From NCBI GenBank assembly GCA_036787815.1, contig DAIQOP010000216.1, positions 1 through 6,834 on the forward strand: DNA of 6,834 nt. The letters run 5' to 3'. Of this stretch, positions 5,543 to 6,834 are shown piece by piece. A model generated the notes under the pieces. That model worked only from the letters and a program-made list of their open reading frames with translations, was not told the origin of the DNA and ran no database searches. Position 1 is the first letter of the stretch. Every line of letters starts with the position of its first letter. A program made the position numbers and the translations under genes. The stretch is from DATBAK01 sp036787815 (GTDB taxonomy: Bacteria > Actinomycetota > Acidimicrobiia > IMCC26256 > PALSA-610).

Positions 5543-6763
5543 TCAGCCGTTCTGGATCTGCTGGAAGCGGGTGTTGAACTGCTTCTCGACCTCGGCGGTG
5601 AGCTGGCCGAAGATGTGCAGCCGGCTCTGCACGTCGGCCGGCGGGTTGATGAGCGGGTTGTTCGCGAGATCGGGAGCGATCTTCGCCAACTCCTCGGCGA
5701 CACCCTTCACCGGTGAGATGTACTGCACCTCGGCGGTGATCTGCGCGGCGTGCTTCGGGTCGTAGACGTAGTTGATCCACGCCTCGGCGTCGGCCACGTG
5801 ATCGCTGGTCGACACGATCATCATGTTGTCGGAGAACAACATGCCGCCTTCTTCGGGTACGACGAACACGAGGTCCTTGTTGTTCTGCTGGAGCTGGACG
5901 ACGTCGCCCGACCATGCCATCGCCGCGACGACGTTGCCGTTCGACAGGTCGTCGGCGTAGTCGTTCCCGGTGAAGCGCCGCACCTGGCCGCTCCTGGCCG
6001 CGCTCTCGATCGCGTCGAACGCGGTCTTGGCACTCGCGAACGTGGCCTTCGACGGATCTTGGCCCTCGGCGAGCATCCACAGCCCGACGGTGTCGCGCAT
6101 CTCGGTGAGGAAGGTGATCTTGCCCTTGTACTTCGGGGCGAGAAGATCCTTGAACGACTTCGGCGCGGGCAGCCCGAGCTGGGCCACGAGCTTCTTGTTG
6201 TACGCGAGGCCCGTCATGCCCGACTGCCAGGGCATCGTGTAATCGCGGTTCTTGTCGAAGCTCGGGTGCTGGAGGCTGTCGAGGAGGTTGGCGCGGTTCG
6301 GCACCTTCGCGGGGTCGATCCTCGCCGCCCACCCGAGCGAGATCATCCGGCTCGCCATCCAGTCGGTCGGGACGATGAGGTCGCGACTGATGCCGTGGCA
6401 CTGACTGAGCAGCGGCCGGTACTTCGCGTAGAACTCCTCGTTGTCGTTGAAGTCTTCCTTGTACGACGTCGTGATTCCCGACGCGGCCTGGAAGTCGGCG
6501 ACCGTCTTCTTGTCGATGTAGAGCGGCCAGTTCGAGATCGCCAGGGACTTCGACGCCGCCTGCGGCGGGAGCTTGCATCCGGAGGTGAGTGGGTTGGTCG
6601 TGCCCGGCGCCGCGCTCTTGCTCTTGATGCCGCCGCTTCCGCACGCGGCGAGCAACGCCGGGCCGCCGAACACCACCGCGCCGCCGAGCAGGCCGGCACG
6701 ACCGAGGAAGTCCCGTCGGCTGAGGCGGCCCGAGACGATGTTGTTCCGCTGCCGAGGGCTCAT
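5543..6763 (-). CDS. potD: PotD-like polyamine-type substrate-binding lipoprotein
   Basis: The 406-residue protein has a clear Tat signal (SRRDFL, residues 15-20), a hydrophobic stretch and a lipobox LLAAC with Cys41, then a linker of about 30 residues rich in Gly, Ser and Thr. The mature part matches the PotD family: ISNWPLYID (76-84) supplies the aromatic Trp79 and Tyr82 that line the polyamine site. DLIVPTDWMASRMI (128-141), MPWQSGMTGLAYN (177-189), FLTEMRDTVG (218-227), MAWSGD (282-287) and VPEEGGMLFSDNM (302-314) give the other pocket elements, with Trp284 and Asp312 at positions equivalent to PotD ligand contacts. Cys63 and Cys122 could form a disulfide. It binds substrate outside the membrane and delivers it to PotB-PotC. 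It is the first complete gene of the operon, with a good AGGAG ribosome site 6 nt before ATG 6763. Polyamine specificity is inferred from the family, not proven. Confidence 0.92.
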   Translation of the reverse strand: MSPRQRNNIVSGRLSRRDFLGRAGLLGGAVVFGGPALLAACGSGGIKSKSAAPGTTNPLTSGCKLPPQAASKSLAISNWPLYIDKKTVADFQAASGITTSYKEDFNDNEEFYAKYRPLLSQCHGISRDLIVPTDWMASRMISLGWAARIDPAKVPNRANLLDSLQHPSFDKNRDYTMPWQSGMTGLAYNKKLVAQLGLPAPKSFKDLLAPKYKGKITFLTEMRDTVGLWMLAEGQDPSKATFASAKTAFDAIESAARSGQVRRFTGNDYADDLSNGNVVAAMAWSGDVVQLQQNNKDLVFVVPEEGGMLFSDNMMIVSTSDHVADAEAWINYVYDPKHAAQITAEVQYISPVKGVAEELAKIAPDLANNPLINPPADVQSRLHIFGQLTAEVEKQFNTRFQQIQNG

Positions 6764-6769
6764 CGCGAT

Positions 6770-6774
6770 CTCCT
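6770..6774 (-). promoter_or_regulatory. Shine-Dalgarno site of the first lipoprotein gene
   Basis: AGGAG on the minus strand lies 6 nt before ATG 6763. It is the strongest ribosome site in the window and supports this start; no other ATG, GTG or TTG occurs in frame between it and the window edge. Confidence 0.75.
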
Positions 6775-6788
6775 GTCGTTGGTGTCGA

Positions 6789-6834
6789 TCATGCCGGGCT
6801 GGCGGCGGTCGATTCGGCGGCGGCGCCGGGCGCC
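6789..6834 (-). CDS. Possible C-terminal tail of an upstream gene (partial)
   Basis: One minus-strand frame is open from the window edge to a TGA at 6789-6791 and would read APGAAAESTAASPA before the stop, 25 nt upstream of the first lipoprotein gene. An Ala/Ser-rich tail is plausible for an actinobacterial protein. In many Pot operons the ATPase gene potA precedes these genes, and no ATPase is otherwise present in the window. Only 14 codons are visible and they carry no diagnostic motif, so both the existence and the identity of this gene are tentative. Confidence 0.35.
   Translation of the reverse strand, partial: APGAAAESTAASPA

Noticed and set aside
4968..6644. Minus-strand 558-codon frame overlapping potB and potD in another phase
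   Set aside because: It runs across the potD-potB boundary, is very Arg-rich and has no recognisable motif, whereas the potD and potB frames have family motifs throughout.

Overview
The window is GC-rich, with GC-ending codons, closely packed genes, GTG starts and Tat-type lipoprotein signals. The gene content (a DUF2079 membrane protein, an Rpf-like muralytic protein, a PotDBC-type ABC importer) fits a high-GC actinobacterium. An Acidimicrobiia-like lineage is my best guess from the style of the proteins, but the sequence alone does not prove it.

Left part (1-1357, minus strand): a partial DUF2079 polytopic membrane protein that reads off the left edge. Long open frames on the plus strand over this region are antisense shadows. 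An intergenic gap of about 280 bp (1358-1636) separates it from a divergent plus-strand gene (1637-2593). That gene encodes an exported protein with a coiled coil, a Gln-Ala/Pro-rich linker and a C-terminal Rpf/transglycosylase-like domain, probably acting on peptidoglycan.

Right part (2622-6763, minus strand): a compact four-gene operon for a spermidine/putrescine-type ABC importer. In transcription order it runs: substrate-binding lipoprotein 1 (potD-like), permease potB (6 nt downstream), permease potC (4 nt ATGA overlap with potB), then a second PotD-like lipoprotein 27 nt further on. No ATPase (PotA) gene lies inside the window. A short open tail ending at 6789 suggests that another gene, possibly the ATPase, lies just upstream. 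The Rpf-like gene and the operon converge on a hairpin at about 2590-2625.

Functionally, lipoprotein 1 would capture a polyamine-like or related cationic substrate outside the membrane and deliver it to the PotB-PotC channel. The second lipoprotein has the same fold and export signals but has lost most of the positions that form the PotD ligand pocket. It is the most interesting item here: either an altered-specificity receptor for the same permease or an accessory protein. Apart from that, the region looks like ordinary chromosome. I see no mobile element, CRISPR array, tRNA or rRNA, and no convincing evidence of a wholly new system.
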